Shown: positions 60,092 through 64,000 of the stretch, piece by piece | Layout of the letters: each line of letters opens with the position of its first letter | Numbering within the stretch: position 1 is the first letter of the stretch | Source of the DNA: Microbacterium sp. AG1240 | Lineage (GTDB): Bacteria; Actinomycetota; Actinomycetes; Actinomycetales; Microbacteriaceae | Assembly (NCBI RefSeq): GCF_003635115.1 | Contig: NZ_RBXJ01000002.1 | Coordinates: 372,001 to 436,000 of the forward strand | Direction of reading: 5' to 3' | Length of the DNA stretch: 64,000 bases | Notes under the pieces: model-generated | Databases searched by the model: none | The model's input: the letters and a program-made list of their open reading frames with translations, nothing else | Told to the model about the DNA's origin: nothing | Made by a program: the position numbers and the translations under genes

Positions 60092-60476
60092 GACCGCTCT
60101 ACGCTACCGACTCCGCGCGGGTTCGCGGCCTCCGTCGTGAGGTCGCGGGTGCGCCGGTTTGCGACACGCCGCGTCGTCTGTTTCCACAGGTCGGTCGATG
60201 TCGGTGGGTGCTCGTATGGTCGCGCCTGTGGAGGGATGCTGCGGCCCCTCGCGAAAAGCCCGTCGTTCAGGCTTTTTTCAGGTACCGACTGATGGTCGAG
60301 CCTGTGGATGAAACGGTGGACAACCTGTGTTGTACATGGGGAGGGCGGTGGAAAACTACACGAATGTAACTACTACCCCTTGTGGTGTCTTCCGATGTCG
60401 GCACCCATATGTAGTATTGAGGTCCCGGCGGCGGTCCACCGGGAAAACCAAGGTTGTGAGGGGAGAAACGGTTCTG
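60092..60476 (+). promoter_or_regulatory. nrdHIEF leader with DnaA-box-like cluster
   Basis: About 385 bp without a gene. It holds GTTTCCACA (60180-60188), TGTGGATGA (60303-60311), GGTGGACAA (60315-60323) and GGTGGAAAA (60347-60355), three of which are reverse-strand DnaA-box variants one mismatch from consensus. A bidirectional hairpin AAAAGCC/GGCTTTT lies at 60254-60276. AT-rich CCCATATGTAGTATTG (60404-60419) may be part of an NrdR box or a -10 region; not convincing alone. Confidence 0.45.
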
Positions 60477-60710
60477 ATGGCTATCACGGTGTACACCAAG
60501 CCCTCGTGCGTACAGTGCACGGCGACGTACCGAGCGCTGGACTCGAAGGGCATCGAATACGAGGTCCTCGACCTCTCGCAGGACGCCGGAGCGCTCGAGC
60601 AGGTCAAGGCGCTCGGCTACCTCCAGGCTCCCGTCGTCATCACCGACGAAGACCACTGGTCGGGCTTCCGTCCCGACAAGATCGACGCACTCGCCTCGCG
60701 ACTCGTCTGA
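60477..60710 (+). CDS. nrdH: Glutaredoxin-like NrdH
   Basis: 77 residues. Redox CxxC in TKPSCVQC, then [20 protein letters not shown]. Electron donor for class Ib ribonucleotide reductase. ATG 60477 behind GGGGAG. First gene of the nrdHIEF operon, separated by 2 bp from nrdI. Confidence 0.97.
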   Translation: MAITVYTKPSCVQCTATYRALDSKGIEYEVLDLSQDAGALEQVKALGYLQAPVVITDEDHWSGFRPDKIDALASRLV

Positions 60711-60712
60711 CG

Positions 60713-61167
60713 ATGACGGTCGCCACTGGGTTCAGTGCGGCCGAGTCGTCCAGCACTGAATCGAACGCCGCTGCGCCGCTCCTGGTGTTCTTCTCGAGCG
60801 TGTCGGGCAACACCGCACGTTTCATCGAGAAACTGGGAGCGCGCGCGGCGCGGATTCCTCTTCTCCCCTCCGAACCACCCCTTCACATCGACGAACCGTA
60901 CGTGCTCGTGACCCCCACCTATGGCGGGGGACAGGGCCGCGGGGTCGAGAAGGGCGCCGTTCCCAAGCAGGTCATCCGGTTTCTGAACGATCCGGGCAAC
61001 CGCAGTCAGATCCGCGGAGTCATCTCCGCGGGTAACACGAATTTCGGCGAGCACTTCGGGTTCGCCGGTGATGTCATCAGCCGGAAGTGCTCCGTGCCGC
61101 ACCTGTATCGGGTGGAGGTCTTCGGCACGCCGGAAGACGTCGACCACGTCAACGAAGGATTGGAACG

Positions 61168-61186
<19 letters not shown>
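60713..61186 (+). CDS. nrdI: Flavodoxin-like NrdI
   Basis: 157 residues. FMN-binding [17 protein letters not shown] and [11 protein letters not shown] match NrdI, the flavoprotein that supplies oxidant to assemble the NrdF Mn(III)2-tyrosyl radical. ATG 60713 is 3 bp past the nrdH stop. Overlaps nrdE by 19 bp. Confidence 0.95.

Positions 61187-64000
<2,814 letters not shown>

Noticed and set aside
60404..60419. NrdR box in the nrd leader
   Set aside because: The AT-rich CCCATATGTAGTATTG only partly matches the NrdR consensus and no clear second box at helical spacing was found, so it is mentioned but not called.

Overview
The window is high-GC DNA, tightly packed on both strands, and reads as the chromosome of a Microbacteriaceae actinobacterium, most likely Microbacterium or a close relative. 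Pointers are the actinobacterial UvrXPB helicase module, a DUF3027/csp/serC neighbourhood, an ImuA'/ImuB/DnaE2 mutasome, the order 5-FCL/galU/rimJ/membrane protein also known from Mycobacterium, an Lsr2 protein, a helicase ending in an MTES_1575-type nuclease domain, and a class Ib nrdHIEF operon.

Layout. 0-9.4 kb: two-component system, XPB helicase with its partner, cold-shock protein/DUF3027 pair, serC and a DtxR-type regulator. 9.4-12 kb: a probable c-di-AMP riboswitch before an M23 peptidase, a small leader-like ORF that runs into a terminator, an HNH protein and a cysteine hydrolase. 12-17.9 kb: SOS mutasome behind a perfect LexA box. 17.9-20 kb: MerR regulator divergent from a DUF4188 gene, and an arsenite-type transporter. 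20-25.4 kb: an accessory island ending at tRNA-Arg(CCT). It holds a AAA+-like ATPase with winged helix and zinc ribbon, two PIN-like nuclease genes (one lacking its 5' half), a decayed conjugative relaxase and another gene remnant. 25.5-29 kb: lsr2 and a LuxR-type regulator divergent from a DUF485/ActP-type symporter pair. 29-33.6 kb: an alkyltransferase-like protein lacking the catalytic cysteine, and a large helicase-like protein whose Walker A and B motifs are degenerate. 33.6-40.2 kb: mscL, fmdB-like, 5-FCL, galU, rimJ-like and tRNA-Ala housekeeping genes, acetolactate decarboxylase and a YbaK editing protein. 40.3-46.7 kb: sugar ABC transporter with a glycogen-debranching-type glycosidase under a LacI regulator. 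46.8-53.9 kb: a catabolic cluster (carboxymuconolactone decarboxylase, dehydrogenases, hydrolases, lactonase, MFS importer) with a GntR/FCD regulator. A shared TTGTCAGACAG-like site lies upstream of its transcription units. 54-60.1 kb: SixA, GGCT-like, DUF445, acyl-CoA dehydrogenase, intradiol dioxygenase and MFS genes. 60.1-64 kb: nrdHIEF, with nrdF cut by the window end.

Themes worth following are a strongly over-represented oligomer (GCAGCATCC/GGATGCTGC, 20 copies counted by eye) that is nearly absent from the island; two proteins conserved in architecture but lacking catalytic residues; the leader-like ORF before the HNH gene; and the GntR-site regulon. All function calls rest on reading the translated sequences; no database search was possible.
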